A stretch of 64,000 nt of DNA from Megasphaera coli (GTDB lineage: Bacteria; Bacillota; Negativicutes; Veillonellales; Megasphaeraceae), in NCBI RefSeq assembly GCF_900095855.1, contig NZ_FMIY01000002.1:1409697-1473696 (forward strand). The letters run 5' to 3'. Shown one piece after another: positions 44,277-53,518 of the stretch. The notes beneath the pieces were generated by a model. That model worked only from the letters and a program-made list of their open reading frames with translations. It made no database searches and had not been told where the DNA came from. The position numbers were made by a program, and so were the translations under genes. Position 1 is the stretch's first letter. Every line of letters starts with the position of its first letter.

Positions 44277-45266
44277 GTGGTAGACGATTTCTTTGCCGGA
44301 TTAATCGGTCACGGGGAATTAAAAAAGAGATTTTCCCGGCTCATTGAAGCGGGGCGAATGCCCCAAGCATCCCTCTTTTCCGGTCCGCCGGGAGTTGGTA
44401 AAACCGTTGCCGCCGGAGCCGTTGCCTCGGCTCTCGTCGGTCATTCGGTTTTAAAAAACATCGATTTTTCTGAAGCTCATGAAAGTTTGCATGACGGCGA
44501 AGACGTTTTTTACATTGCCCCGGAAAAGGCTGTTCTGAAAACGGGGCAATTTCGCGAATTGCAGGAGATTATTGCCTTGTGCGGCAATACGGGGAGCTGT
44601 AGGGTCTTTATTATTGATCATGTGGAAACGATGAATTCCGAATTTGCCAATCGCATGCTCAAGACCTTGGAAGAGCCGGTACCCGGCGTGTATTTTATTT
44701 TAATTACGAACCGGCCGGCCATATTATTGCCGACTGTTGTTTCACGGTGTGTTTCCTTTCATTTCAAACCGGTAAGCGCACAGGAATTGTCGGCGGCGCT
44801 GGTTTTCCGCTTTGGCGGTAAGACGTCTGATTATATGCCGTTGCTTGCGTTGTGCGGCGGTAATGTGCGTGAAGTCTTGCGATATGTGAAAGACGGGAAT
44901 TTACCGAGCACGGATAAGGCGTTTTTTTTCTTGAAGGCCGTAAAACAGAGCGCGATTCCTTATACTGAGTGGGCCGCTTTTGCAGCGACGTTAAAAGAGG
45001 CCGACTCCATTGAATTGTTGAAACAAATCGCCGTCATTTTGCGAGATTTATTGCTTCTCCGTACAGGGGTTGCAACGGAATATTTACAGTTGAAACAGAA
45101 CGAGCGTCTTTTAATGGACCTTGCGCCGCAGTGGCCGGATAAGGCGTTGACGGACGGCGTACTCGTTATAGAAACGGCTTTGGAAGCGGCGGCAAGGCAT
45201 GTCAACATATATTTGATCTGGGATTACGTTTGTATTTCTTTTCTCCAAGGAAGGGGAGACTTTTAG
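44277..45266 (+). CDS. holB: DNA polymerase III delta' subunit
   Basis: This 329-residue AAA+ clamp-loader subunit has an N-terminal GLIGHGELKKRFSRLIEAGRMPQASLFSGPPGVGKT segment with a Walker A (36-43). The sensor/partner helix NRMLKTLEEPVPGVYFILIT and an SRC motif (VSRCVSFHF) follow. GTG at 44277 is chosen, as GGAGGA lies 6 nt upstream. It heads a conserved Firmicute-type operon: the next gene starts right after its stop codon (TAGTTG). The protein loads the sliding clamp during replication. Confidence 0.88.
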   Translation: MVDDFFAGLIGHGELKKRFSRLIEAGRMPQASLFSGPPGVGKTVAAGAVASALVGHSVLKNIDFSEAHESLHDGEDVFYIAPEKAVLKTGQFRELQEIIALCGNTGSCRVFIIDHVETMNSEFANRMLKTLEEPVPGVYFILITNRPAILLPTVVSRCVSFHFKPVSAQELSAALVFRFGGKTSDYMPLLALCGGNVREVLRYVKDGNLPSTDKAFFFLKAVKQSAIPYTEWAAFAATLKEADSIELLKQIAVILRDLLLLRTGVATEYLQLKQNERLLMDLAPQWPDKALTDGVLVIETALEAAARHVNIYLIWDYVCISFLQGRGDF

Positions 45267-46115
45267 TTGATCGTTGTAGGTATACGTTTTAAGCCTGCCG
45301 GAAAAGTCTATTACTTTGATCCGAAGGGCATTAAACTGGACATACAGGACGGCGTTATCGTCGAGACGGCTCGCGGTATGGAGTTCGGCACAGTCGTCAT
45401 TGAACCGAAAAAAGTTGAAGACATAGAAGTAATTCAGCCGTTGAAGCCTATCGTCAGACGGGCCACGGAAAAAGATTTTCAGCAGGTGGCAAAAAATAAA
45501 GAGCGGGAAAAGAAGGCTTTTTCTGTTTGTTTGGAAAAAATTGCCAAACGAAAATTGCCGATGAAGCTTATTGACGTGGATTATACCTTTGATATGGGCA
45601 AGATTATATTTTTTTTCACGGCTGACGGCCGCATTGATTTTCGCGAATTGGTGCGTGATTTGGCTTCTGTCTTTCGAACGCGCATTGAACTCAGGCAAAT
45701 CGGGCTGCGCGACGAGGCAAAAATGATTGGCGGCATAAGTTATTGCGGTCGGCCCCTTTGCTGTGCGTCGTTTCTCGGAGATTTCAAACCCGTTTCCATT
45801 CGCATGGCGAAGGGGCAGGGCATGTCCTTAAATCCGACTAAAATTTCCGGTATTTGCGGGCGCTTAATGTGTTGCCTGCGCTATGAAAACTCCTTATATA
45901 CGTCGGGGGAATTGAAGTGCGCCGGCTGCCAGCATAAATGTTGCGGCGAACAGGAAAAGCTGCCGGGTGTAGGCAAGAAAGTTATTACGGATGACGGCTT
46001 GGGGACCGTTTTGCGAGTGCATATGAAAGACCGTACGGTTAAGGTGCAGCTTGAGTCGGGACATACTGTGAATGTCGCTTGGAGCGATGTGGCGGAACCG
46101 GAACATGATGATTGA
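45267..46115 (+). CDS. yaaT: PSP1-domain protein YaaT/RicT
   Basis: This 282-residue PSP1-family protein (YaaT, also called RicT) is recognised by FKPAGKVYYFDP near the start and the cysteine motifs CGRPLCC, GRLMCCLRYE and CAGCQHKCC, which can hold Fe-S clusters. In Bacillus, RicT works with RicA and RicF in RNase Y-dependent RNA processing; whether that holds here is not known. It starts at TTG 45267 with AAGGGGAG upstream, directly after the holB stop. It overlaps the next gene by 11 bp. YabA, found beside it in Bacillus, is missing. Confidence 0.88.
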   Translation: MIVVGIRFKPAGKVYYFDPKGIKLDIQDGVIVETARGMEFGTVVIEPKKVEDIEVIQPLKPIVRRATEKDFQQVAKNKEREKKAFSVCLEKIAKRKLPMKLIDVDYTFDMGKIIFFFTADGRIDFRELVRDLASVFRTRIELRQIGLRDEAKMIGGISYCGRPLCCASFLGDFKPVSIRMAKGQGMSLNPTKISGICGRLMCCLRYENSLYTSGELKCAGCQHKCCGEQEKLPGVGKKVITDDGLGTVLRVHMKDRTVKVQLESGHTVNVAWSDVAEPEHDD

Positions 46116-46839
46116 GCTTCGCGAAAATGAACGGTTGGATGATTTGGTGCTGGACGGAATGAAAGTGATTCAGCGAGCCGATCAGTTCTGTTTTTCGATA
46201 GATACAATTTTACTGGCTCATTTCGGTAAGGTTACGCAGGGTGCCGTGCTGGACCTTGGCACGGGAACGGCAGCAATTCCTCTTATTTTAGCGGCTCGAG
46301 GGGCGATGAATATTACGGCGATTGAATTAAATCCGGTCATGGCCGATATTGCGTCGCGCAATGTGCAGCTCAATAAAAAAGAGGCGGCCGTATCTGTCGT
46401 AGCCGGTGATTATCGGCAATTAGGACAGCTTTATGAGGCCGGGCATTTCTCTGCGGTATACGTAAATCCGCCTTATCGCGAATCCTTTCGCGGTGCGGCC
46501 AGTACAAAAGAGGGCGTGCGCCGGGCGTGTCACGAAGAAACGGTTACGTTGGAAGACGTGTTGCGTACTGCTGCATATGCGTTAAAATTTCACGGCCGCC
46601 TGCGGATGGTGCATATTGCGGAACGAATGGCGGAAATACTGTCGGTTATGCGCCGGTATGACATAGAGCCGAAGCTGCTGCGCCCCGTATACGGGCGGCG
46701 GGGAAAAGAGGCCAAGCTGTTTCTTGTCGAGGGCCTGCGCGGCGGCAGGGCGGGCTTGACGCTGCAAGACCCCCTTATTGTACATAATGAGGACGGAACA
46801 TATACGGAAGAAGTCTTACGGTGGTATGGAAAAATCTGA
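46105..46839 (+). CDS. trmN6: tRNA1(Val) N6-adenine-37 methyltransferase-like protein
   Basis: This 244-residue SAM-dependent methyltransferase of the TrmN6/YabB-like group has SAM motif I LDLGTG (49-54), the acidic end of strand two (IELNP) and the N6-adenine motif NPPY (121-124). The N-terminal DLVLDGMKVIQRADQFCFSIDTILLAHF is typical. The start is within the end of yaaT (46105 or the adjacent ATG at 46108), so it is translationally coupled. Its place between yaaT and rsmI matches the Bacillus order holB-yaaT-yabA-yabB. Confidence 0.85.
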   Translation: MMIELRENERLDDLVLDGMKVIQRADQFCFSIDTILLAHFGKVTQGAVLDLGTGTAAIPLILAARGAMNITAIELNPVMADIASRNVQLNKKEAAVSVVAGDYRQLGQLYEAGHFSAVYVNPPYRESFRGAASTKEGVRRACHEETVTLEDVLRTAAYALKFHGRLRMVHIAERMAEILSVMRRYDIEPKLLRPVYGRRGKEAKLFLVEGLRGGRAGLTLQDPLIVHNEDGTYTEEVLRWYGKI

Positions 46840-46851
46840 GGAGGAAGCGGC

Positions 46852-47694
46852 ATGGCGGAGATATTTCAAAGGGGTGCACTCTATTTATGCCCTACGCCGA
46901 TCGGCAATTTGGAAGATATTACGTATCGGACCGTTCGCTGCTTAAAAGAGGCGGATCTTATTGCTGCCGAAGACACGCGGCATACAGGGCGACTACTGGC
47001 CGCCTATGCCATTGATACGCCGCTCTTCAGTTACCATGAGCACAATAAAGCGGAAAAGGGCCGTATTCTTATAGAGCGGCTGGCACAGGGGCAAATAATC
47101 GCTCTGGTCAGCGATGCGGGAATGACGGGTATTTGCGATCCCGGCAGTGACTTGGTGCGGGAGGCATTGTCGGCGAATATTCCCGTTATCTCCCTGCCCG
47201 GAGCCAATGCGGGTCTTACGGGCCTTGTCGCCTCCGGTATGGATACGGGACTGTTTACATTCATAGGCTTTTTGCCGAAGACGAAGAAGCACCGCATACC
47301 TGTCTTGGAGAAGATAAAATCCTACAAGGGGACACTTATTTTTTATGAAGCGCCCCATCGCCTTTTAGCGGTACTGCTTGAAATGGAATCCGTCCTTGGA
47401 AACAGAAGTGTCGTTTTGTGCAGGGAACTGACTAAAAAACACGAAGAGTATATACGCGGAACACTGTCATCAGTGCGGGAAAAACTGGCACATTCCGGTG
47501 TGCGCGGTGAATTCGTCATTCTTGCAGCAGGTTTTATGGAGGAGGAAACCGCACCGTGCGGAGAGACCGATTATGCGGCACTCGTCAGTCGCCTCGTAGC
47601 GGCGGGAACTGATAAAAAAGAAGCGGTTCGAGCCGTCGCGAAGCAATGCGGTGTTTCGAAGCGGGAAGTATATCAAGCTACATTGGAAGTATAA
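46852..47694 (+). CDS. rsmI: 16S rRNA 2'-O-ribose C1402 methyltransferase
   Basis: This 280-residue RsmI methylates the ribose of C1402 in the ribosomal decoding centre. Hallmarks are LYLCPTPIGNLEDITYR, AAEDTRHTGRLL, YHEHNKAEKG and ALVSDAGMTGICDPGSDLV, all from the tetrapyrrole-methylase fold. FYEAPHRL comes later. Length is typical. It has GAGGAGG upstream and sits 12 nt after trmN6 in the same operon, followed by metG. Confidence 0.94.
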   Translation: MAEIFQRGALYLCPTPIGNLEDITYRTVRCLKEADLIAAEDTRHTGRLLAAYAIDTPLFSYHEHNKAEKGRILIERLAQGQIIALVSDAGMTGICDPGSDLVREALSANIPVISLPGANAGLTGLVASGMDTGLFTFIGFLPKTKKHRIPVLEKIKSYKGTLIFYEAPHRLLAVLLEMESVLGNRSVVLCRELTKKHEEYIRGTLSSVREKLAHSGVRGEFVILAAGFMEEETAPCGETDYAALVSRLVAAGTDKKEAVRAVAKQCGVSKREVYQATLEV

Positions 47695-47728
47695 TAAAAA
47701 TGCTTATCGGCGACAGGAGGAATTGCTC

Positions 47729-49666
47729 ATGCCTAAGAAAAAAAGTTACTATATTACGACCCCTATTTATTATCCCAGCGCAAAGCTTCACATCGGTCAT
47801 ACCTATTGCACGACCATTGCCGATTCATTGGCGCGGTTTCATCGATTGCGCGGTGATGACGTGTTTTTCCTGACCGGCTCCGATGAACACGGACAGAAAA
47901 TTCAACGCGCCGCCGAAGCGAAAGGAATGAGACCGATTGAATATGTGGACGGCATTGTCATTCTGTTCAAAGAGTTGTGGAAGAAGCTTAATATATCAAA
48001 TGACGACTTTATTCGTACGACCGAGGCGCGCCACGAAAAGGTGGTGCAGGATTTGATGCGGCGCTCGTACGATAACGGCGATATTTATAAATCCGAGTAT
48101 GAAGGCTGGTACTGTACGCCTTGCGAGACCTTTTGGCCGGAAAACAAGCTTCCCGACGGTGAGCATGTCTGCCCCGACTGCGGACGGCCGTTGGAATTGG
48201 TCAAGGAAGAAAGCTATTTTTTGCGGATGAACAAGTATGCCGACAAATGGCTGAAGTTCATTGAAGAAAATCCTGATTTCATCCAGCCCGAATCGCGGCG
48301 TAATGAAATGATTGCATTCGTTAAGAGCGGTCTCGAAGATCTCAGCGTCTCGCGGACCTCTTTCGACTGGGGCATAAAAGTTCCGTGGGATCAGAAGCAC
48401 GTCGTATACGTCTGGTTCGATGCTCTGGCAAACTACCTTACGGCTGCAGGTTATTTTGACGACCCGGAAAAATTCAAAAAATTCTGGCCTGCAGATCTTC
48501 ATCTCGTAGGCAAGGAAATCGTCCGTTTTCATACGATTATTTGGCCCATTATGCTGATGAGCTGCGGCTTACCGCTGCCTAAAAAGGTGTTCGGTCACGG
48601 CTGGCTTATCGTTGACGGCACAAAAATGAGCAAATCCCTCGGCAATGTAGTCGATCCGATTCCTTTAATTGAGCGATATGGCGCCGACGCGCTGCGGTAT
48701 TATTTGTTGAAAGAAGTGCGTCTCGGTCAGGACGGAAATTTTTCATTGACCACCTTTATTAATCGTATTAACTCCGATTTGGCCAATGACTTGGGGAATT
48801 TGCTGCAGCGTACGTTGGCTATGGTGGAAAAGTATGAAAAGGGTGTTGTTGCCGGCCCGACCGTAAAAGCGCCGCTTGACGATGAATTGGCAAGTCTGGC
48901 CGTTACGACGGCTAGAGAATATGAAGCCTATATGGACGACATGAAGATTGATGACGCACTTAATGTTACGTGGGGACTCATTCGGCGCAGCAATAAGTAT
49001 ATTGATGAAACGATGCCGTGGGTGTTGGCGAAAGATGCGGCACAACAAGGGCGCTTGGAAACGGTACTGTATAATTTATTGGAAGCGTTGCGCATTATTG
49101 CCGTCCTCGTGAGCCCCGTCGTTCCTCTCAGTGCTGCGGAAATGTGGCGCCAGCTCGGCCTGGACGATTTTGCAGCGGTAAGACTTGCAGCTGTGCAAGT
49201 ATGGGGACAGTATCCTGCCGGTACTCATATAGCCAAGGGTGATGCGTTGTTCCCTCGCTATGACCTGGCGGAGGAAGTGACTGAAAGCAAACCGGAAGAA
49301 ACGGCTGTCGAGCTTGTTCCGGCGGCGAAAGAACCGATTAAACCGGAGATTACGATTGATCGATTTTCCGAAACGGATTTGCGCATCGGCACGGTGCTTG
49401 CGTGTGAAAAGATGCCGAAGACCGCGAAGCTGTTAAAACTGCAGGTCGACTTGGGTTCGGAAAAACGGCAGATTGTCAGTGGAATTGCCCAATACTATAA
49501 ACCGGAAGACCTCATCGGACATCAGGTTATTGTCGTTACAAATCTGAAGCCTGCAAAACTGTGCGGCGTAGAATCTTACGGAATGTTGTTGGCCGCTTCG
49601 GACGGCAACGATAATTTGCAGGTCGTCTTTGTCGACGGCATGGCTGCAGGAAGCCGGGTTCGCTGA
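47729..49666 (+). CDS. metG: Methionyl-tRNA synthetase
   Basis: This 645-residue class I synthetase charges tRNA-Met. The HIGH motif is in the form HIGHTY near residue 22. One zinc knuckle pair follows (CTPC...CPDC), then KMSKS at about 300, an anticodon-binding helical domain and a C-terminal tRNA-binding OB-fold (DLRIGTVLACEKMPKTAKLLKLQVDLG). The fused C-terminal domain is the common bacterial form. ATG 47729 follows an AGGAGG site; a longer in-frame start is rejected. Its stop overlaps the start of tatD (TGATG). Confidence 0.96.
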   Translation: MPKKKSYYITTPIYYPSAKLHIGHTYCTTIADSLARFHRLRGDDVFFLTGSDEHGQKIQRAAEAKGMRPIEYVDGIVILFKELWKKLNISNDDFIRTTEARHEKVVQDLMRRSYDNGDIYKSEYEGWYCTPCETFWPENKLPDGEHVCPDCGRPLELVKEESYFLRMNKYADKWLKFIEENPDFIQPESRRNEMIAFVKSGLEDLSVSRTSFDWGIKVPWDQKHVVYVWFDALANYLTAAGYFDDPEKFKKFWPADLHLVGKEIVRFHTIIWPIMLMSCGLPLPKKVFGHGWLIVDGTKMSKSLGNVVDPIPLIERYGADALRYYLLKEVRLGQDGNFSLTTFINRINSDLANDLGNLLQRTLAMVEKYEKGVVAGPTVKAPLDDELASLAVTTAREYEAYMDDMKIDDALNVTWGLIRRSNKYIDETMPWVLAKDAAQQGRLETVLYNLLEALRIIAVLVSPVVPLSAAEMWRQLGLDDFAAVRLAAVQVWGQYPAGTHIAKGDALFPRYDLAEEVTESKPEETAVELVPAAKEPIKPEITIDRFSETDLRIGTVLACEKMPKTAKLLKLQVDLGSEKRQIVSGIAQYYKPEDLIGHQVIVVTNLKPAKLCGVESYGMLLAASDGNDNLQVVFVDGMAAGSRVR

Positions 49667-50433
49667 TGTTGTTTGATACGCATTGCCATATTAACGACGA
49701 GGCCTTTGCGGAGGATCGTCAGGAAATGTTGGAACGGGCCTTTGCGGCCGGCGTAGAGTATATGCTTTGCCCGGGCACGAATTTGGAAACGTCCGCTTCG
49801 GCCGTTCAGCTGGCTCACGAATATACACAGGTGTATGCGGCTGTCGGAATCCATCCGGAGGATGCCGCCTCAGTGCCGGCCGAAGCGTTTTCACAAATAC
49901 GGCGGTGGATTGTTGAAGAACCGAAAGTAGTTGCCATCGGTGAAGTCGGGTTGGATTATCATTGGCCCGAACCGGTGCGGCAGGTACAGCAGGAGGTTTT
50001 TATTGAGCAAGTAGAGTTGGCGGCGGAGCTGGACGTGCCCCTTGTTATTCACGATCGGGAAGCGCATGGCGACGTAGTCGATATTTTACGCCGATACGGA
50101 AAGGGGTGCCGCGGCATTTTTCACTGTTATTCAGGCAGCTTTGAAATGGCGAAAGAATTGATTAAGATGGGATTCTATATCGGCTTCGGCGGCACCACGG
50201 TATTTCCGAAGTCGCATAAACTGAAGGATATTGCCGCCCGTTTACAGGCGGATCGGATTTTACTGGAAACGGATTGTCCGTATTTAACGCCGCCGCCTTA
50301 TCGAGGTAAACGAAATGAGCCGGCATATGTTCGATTTGTGGCGAAAGAAATTGCACGTCTGCGAGGAAGGGATGAAGAAGCGGTTCAACAAATGACAATG
50401 GAAAACGGAAAACGGATTTTCTCAATTCCGTAA
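49666..50433 (+). CDS. tatD: TatD family deoxyribonuclease
   Basis: This 255-residue metal-dependent hydrolase has DTHCHI at the N-terminus (metal ligands), GEVGLDYHW, VIHDREAH, FHCYSGS and ETDCPYLTP. These are the classical TatD motifs. Family members are 3'-5' exonucleases or D-aminoacyl-related hydrolases. The start codon overlaps the metG stop, so it is translationally coupled, matching the metS-yabD order of Bacillus. It ends the operon at a terminator. Confidence 0.92.
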   Translation: MLFDTHCHINDEAFAEDRQEMLERAFAAGVEYMLCPGTNLETSASAVQLAHEYTQVYAAVGIHPEDAASVPAEAFSQIRRWIVEEPKVVAIGEVGLDYHWPEPVRQVQQEVFIEQVELAAELDVPLVIHDREAHGDVVDILRRYGKGCRGIFHCYSGSFEMAKELIKMGFYIGFGGTTVFPKSHKLKDIAARLQADRILLETDCPYLTPPPYRGKRNEPAYVRFVAKEIARLRGRDEEAVQQMTMENGKRIFSIP

Positions 50434-50470
50434 AAATATACCACTGTGCAGGTATATGGGTATATTTTGC
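50433..50470 (+). terminator. Terminator after tatD
   Basis: AAAATATACC (50433-50442) pairs perfectly with GGTATATTTT (50459-50468). It is AT-rich but the tail is U-rich. An alternative inner pairing exists. Confidence 0.6.
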
Positions 50471-50519
50471 AGAATGCACATAAAAGAATGAGAATTGTAT
50501 AAAAATAGCGAACGAACAC

Positions 50520-50548
50520 TTGCAGAAATGTAATAATAAAGTTAGAAT
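50520..50548 (+). promoter_or_regulatory. Promoter of the LysR gene
   Basis: TTGCAG (50520-50525) and TAGAAT (50543-50548) are separated by 17 bp, 57 nt before the ATG. Confidence 0.55.
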
Positions 50549-50605
50549 GAAGGTAGATAATTTTTCGGAACGCATAAAAACAATATATTGCAAAGGGGCG
50601 GTTAT

Positions 50606-51511
50606 ATGTTGGACAGTCGGATCAATACCTTTTTAAGTGTATGTCGTCATATGAATTACACAAAGGCGGCAACGGAACTGCATATAACACAACCGACAGT
50701 AACGCAACACATTCAATACCTGGAGCAGAATTATCAAGTGAAATTATTTGATTATACGAGACATCATTTGACCTTGACCGAAGCGGGGAAACAGCTGCGC
50801 CGGATGGCTATGAGTATGCAGTATGACGTAAACATGCTGAAGCGATATCTTGCACGTACGGACTTATGGAATTGCTCTTTGTCTTTCGGCGCGACCGCGA
50901 CTATTACGGAATACGGGATCGTCAAGTCCTTGTCCCAATTTTTGAATGACCATAGTGGCCTTAACGTGCAGTTGAAACTGGCAGATTCCAAAGAACTGTT
51001 GCAGGAATTGGATAAAGGACGAATTGATTTTGCCATGATTGAAGGTGGTTTTGACAAGGATAAGTATGACGGCATTCCTTTTTTTCAAGACCGTCTTGTT
51101 GCCTGTTGCGGCCCTGAGTACGGTATAAAGAACGAAGTGGAATTTGCGGATCTCATGGGGCGACGTCTCTTATTGTGTGAAAAGGGGGCTCGGTCCAGGC
51201 AATTATTGGAGCAGTGTTTTGCAGAGCGCAGCTTACGTCTTGACGAGCATTTTCTTGTTGCCGAATTGGGCACTCCCGATTTGGTGAAGCAGGTCGCCAT
51301 CAGTAATAAAGGAGTAGCCTTTTTATATGAAAGTGTCGTTCGCGAAGATATTGCGGCCCATAGACTGCGGGAAATTAAAATCCGCAGTCTATCGTGCAGC
51401 GATACATTTTATTTTCTATGGCGGGTGAAAAGCGTATACGGCAATACGTTCCGTTCTCTTTGCGGTCAGCTGTGTGCAGGCGGCAATAAAGGTGAACAAT
51501 TAACAATGTAA
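50606..51511 (+). CDS. LysR-family transcriptional regulator
   Basis: This 301-residue regulator has the LysR-type winged helix at the N-terminus (INTFLSVCRHMNYTKAATELHITQPTVTQHIQYLE). A linker helix and a periplasmic-binding-protein-like effector domain follow (SFGATATITEYG, then FQDRLVACCGPEYG). Start 50606 has AAAGGGG upstream; the in-frame ATG at 50588 does not. LysR proteins often act on a divergent neighbour, but here both neighbours run in the same direction, so no target is suggested. Effector unknown. Confidence 0.88.
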   Translation: MLDSRINTFLSVCRHMNYTKAATELHITQPTVTQHIQYLEQNYQVKLFDYTRHHLTLTEAGKQLRRMAMSMQYDVNMLKRYLARTDLWNCSLSFGATATITEYGIVKSLSQFLNDHSGLNVQLKLADSKELLQELDKGRIDFAMIEGGFDKDKYDGIPFFQDRLVACCGPEYGIKNEVEFADLMGRRLLLCEKGARSRQLLEQCFAERSLRLDEHFLVAELGTPDLVKQVAISNKGVAFLYESVVREDIAAHRLREIKIRSLSCSDTFYFLWRVKSVYGNTFRSLCGQLCAGGNKGEQLTM

Positions 51512-51523
51512 ACGGAATGAATA

Positions 51524-51575
51524 GAAAAGCTGTGCCGAAATGCAACGCGGTCGGATGCATTCGGTACGGCTTTTT
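51524..51575 (+). terminator. Terminator after the LysR gene
   Basis: An imperfect long stem pairs AAAGC and GTGCCGAA (about 51526-51539) with TTCGGTAC and GGCTTT (about 51560-51573), ending in TTTTTAT. Confidence 0.65.
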
Positions 51576-51650
51576 ATAGTTGTTAAGGGCACTCGTATTC
51601 GTGCCTGTAGCCGTGTAGAAAGAGCTGAGTTGACTGAGGGGAGATTATAT

Positions 51651-52847
51651 ATGGGTAAACGCTGGATTATGCATGTCGATATGGATGCATTTTATGCGTC
51701 TGTTGAGCAGCGGGATAATTCTGCGCTGCGAGGACGTCCGGTTATTGTCGGCGGCATTTCGGAAAGAGGTGTCGTCGCGACTGCATCCTATGAGGCGCGG
51801 CAGTACGGTGTTCATTCCGCCTTGAGCATAAAAAAAGCAAGACGGCTTTGTCCGGACGGTGTCTTTTTGCGGCCGCGCATCGCATACTATAAGAATATAT
51901 CCCTGCAAATCCGCCGTATTTTTGCTAACTACTCGCCCTATATCGAGCCGCTTTCGTTAGATGAAGCTTTTCTGGATATATCGGGAATGGAGTTGCAGTA
52001 TTCGGATGTTCGGGAAATCGGTAAGGCCGTTAAGGCGGAAATAAAAGAAAAAACGGGCCTTACCGCTTCGGCCGGTATAGGTCCCAATAAATTTTTGGCA
52101 AAACTCGCGTCCGACTTGGAAAAGCCCGACGGTTTTGTTTTAATTCCTTACGGTAAAGAGCGGGAAATATTGGCACCGTTACCGATTCGTAAATTATGGG
52201 GAGTCGGCAAGGTGACGGAGAATAAGCTTATCGCCGCCGGATATAAGACAATCGGCGACATTGCGGCGGCATCTCCGGAAATGCTGCAGGCTGTAGCCGG
52301 GAATCAGGGGCGTCATCTTTTTCAACTGGCACACGGCAAGGATACTCGAACTGTAGAGTCGGAGCGACGGAGCAAGTCCGTCGGCAGCGAGCATACATAT
52401 GAACATGATTTGCGTCAACGCGAAGAGATTGACGGGCAATTGAGAATTCTTGCGGCGGAAGTGGCAAGAAGGCTGCGGCGGCAAGGCTTGATGGGGAGGA
52501 CGATAACGCTTAAAATCCGGTATACCGATTTTGAGACGATAACACGGTCATACACGTTTGATTCTGCAGGCGTATATTCGGAAAAACAGCTTTATTTTTC
52601 AGCGCAAAAGTTATATGCTAAGAATACGCTTGGCGCGGCAGTTCGATTGCTCGGATTAACGGTCAGTCAATTACATTCCTTGGCGGTACAGGAAAATCTT
52701 TTTTCCGAAGATGATGTGATAAAGGAAACGGTCACGACCGTAATTGATAAAATACAGCGACGTTTCGGTACGCAGGCTATTATGAAAGGGCCTCTCCAAG
52801 CAGTTTCGGATGACGGTTTTAAAGAAGATTTTGATAAAAAGGAGTAA
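51651..52847 (+). CDS. dinB: DNA polymerase IV (Y family)
   Basis: This 398-residue translesion polymerase has the N-terminal metal motif HVDMDAFYASVEQ. It continues with VVATASYEARQYGVHSAL and the second catalytic site YIEPLSLDEAFLDIS. ASAGIGPNKFLAKLASD in the thumb region and a little-finger domain (SVGSEHTYEHDL) follow. ATG 51651 has GGGGAG upstream and fits the family start; the longer open frame does not. No SOS-box-like operator was recognised upstream. The next small gene may be cotranscribed. Confidence 0.94.
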   Translation: MGKRWIMHVDMDAFYASVEQRDNSALRGRPVIVGGISERGVVATASYEARQYGVHSALSIKKARRLCPDGVFLRPRIAYYKNISLQIRRIFANYSPYIEPLSLDEAFLDISGMELQYSDVREIGKAVKAEIKEKTGLTASAGIGPNKFLAKLASDLEKPDGFVLIPYGKEREILAPLPIRKLWGVGKVTENKLIAAGYKTIGDIAAASPEMLQAVAGNQGRHLFQLAHGKDTRTVESERRSKSVGSEHTYEHDLRQREEIDGQLRILAAEVARRLRRQGLMGRTITLKIRYTDFETITRSYTFDSAGVYSEKQLYFSAQKLYAKNTLGAAVRLLGLTVSQLHSLAVQENLFSEDDVIKETVTTVIDKIQRRFGTQAIMKGPLQAVSDDGFKEDFDKKE

Positions 52848-52853
52848 GCGACA

Positions 52854-53141
52854 GTGTCCATTTATAAAGTTGCCGCTCATACGGGTGCAGATAATAACGG
52901 TTATATTCAATATGATACGGAAAGTAAGCGTGTAGATGTATTTCTGAACGATACCGAATATAATCGGCGCATATACGAGTATTTAACTAAGCCGAGGGCC
53001 TTAAAGAAATTTACGAGCCTTTCGGAGTATGAAGTAATTACGGATGCGCCTAATGCAAGTTTGGAATTGCTGAAAATCGCTTTGGGAAAGATATGGCAAG
53101 ATTTAGGCGTGCATATGGATTGGAGCCGGCCGGTCGAATAA
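52854..53141 (+). CDS. Small hypothetical protein
   Basis: This 95-residue soluble protein starts with GTG at 52854, with GGAG 9 nt upstream and 6 nt after the dinB stop. I do not recognise it. It has a predicted strand-rich beginning (GYIQYDTESKRVDVFL), a helical middle (RRIYEYLTKPRALKKF) and a conserved-looking WQDLGVHMDWSRP end. Close spacing suggests cotranscription with dinB. No membrane segment or signal is seen. Confidence 0.55.
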   Translation: MSIYKVAAHTGADNNGYIQYDTESKRVDVFLNDTEYNRRIYEYLTKPRALKKFTSLSEYEVITDAPNASLELLKIALGKIWQDLGVHMDWSRPVE

Positions 53142-53157
53142 TATGTTTAATCACAAG

Positions 53158-53364
53158 TCATACACATTTACGGCACATGCCGTGCAAAAATTGTGTATAA
53201 GTTTAATTTACCCTGTGTTTTATGCGGTTGTTGCCGGAAAAAACAAATTGACCGGTGGGAATAAATTGTGCATAACTTTGAGAGCACTAGTTATGTATAG
53301 CTATTAAATATTGTAGATAAGCGGATTTTTTCGGTAAAGAAAGAAATAGAAATCATGTGTATAA
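53158..53364. other. Cluster of DnaA boxes in an intergenic region
   Basis: The 377-bp gap between the small gene and brnQ contains three perfect matches to the DnaA box consensus TTATNCACA, all read as TGTGNATAA on the plus strand (53192-53200, 53267-53275, 53356-53364). One-mismatch sites lie at 53158-53166 (opposite orientation) and 53312-53320. The region is AT-rich, with a small inverted repeat at 53170-53183. No gene or RNA is apparent. It may bind DnaA for regulation or titration. An origin is less likely, since dnaA is not here and flanking genes converge on this part of the window. Confidence 0.55.
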
Positions 53365-53518
53365 CTGAAGTCGAAATGTGGACGGAGTATCGACGGCATA
53401 AGAGCAAATTGGGTGTTTTTCTGTCGTAACTGGAGAGGTCCGGAAGGATACACGATGGAGAACTTCTTGATGAAATCGTGAAGAGGAGGAGTATGTATTG
53501 AATAGGGGGAGGATTTTT

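Noticed and set aside
53142-53518. Chromosomal origin oriC
   Set aside because: DnaA boxes are present, but dnaA, dnaN, gyrB and other usual neighbours are not, and the surrounding genes converge on rather than diverge from the site. It is kept only as a DnaA-box cluster.
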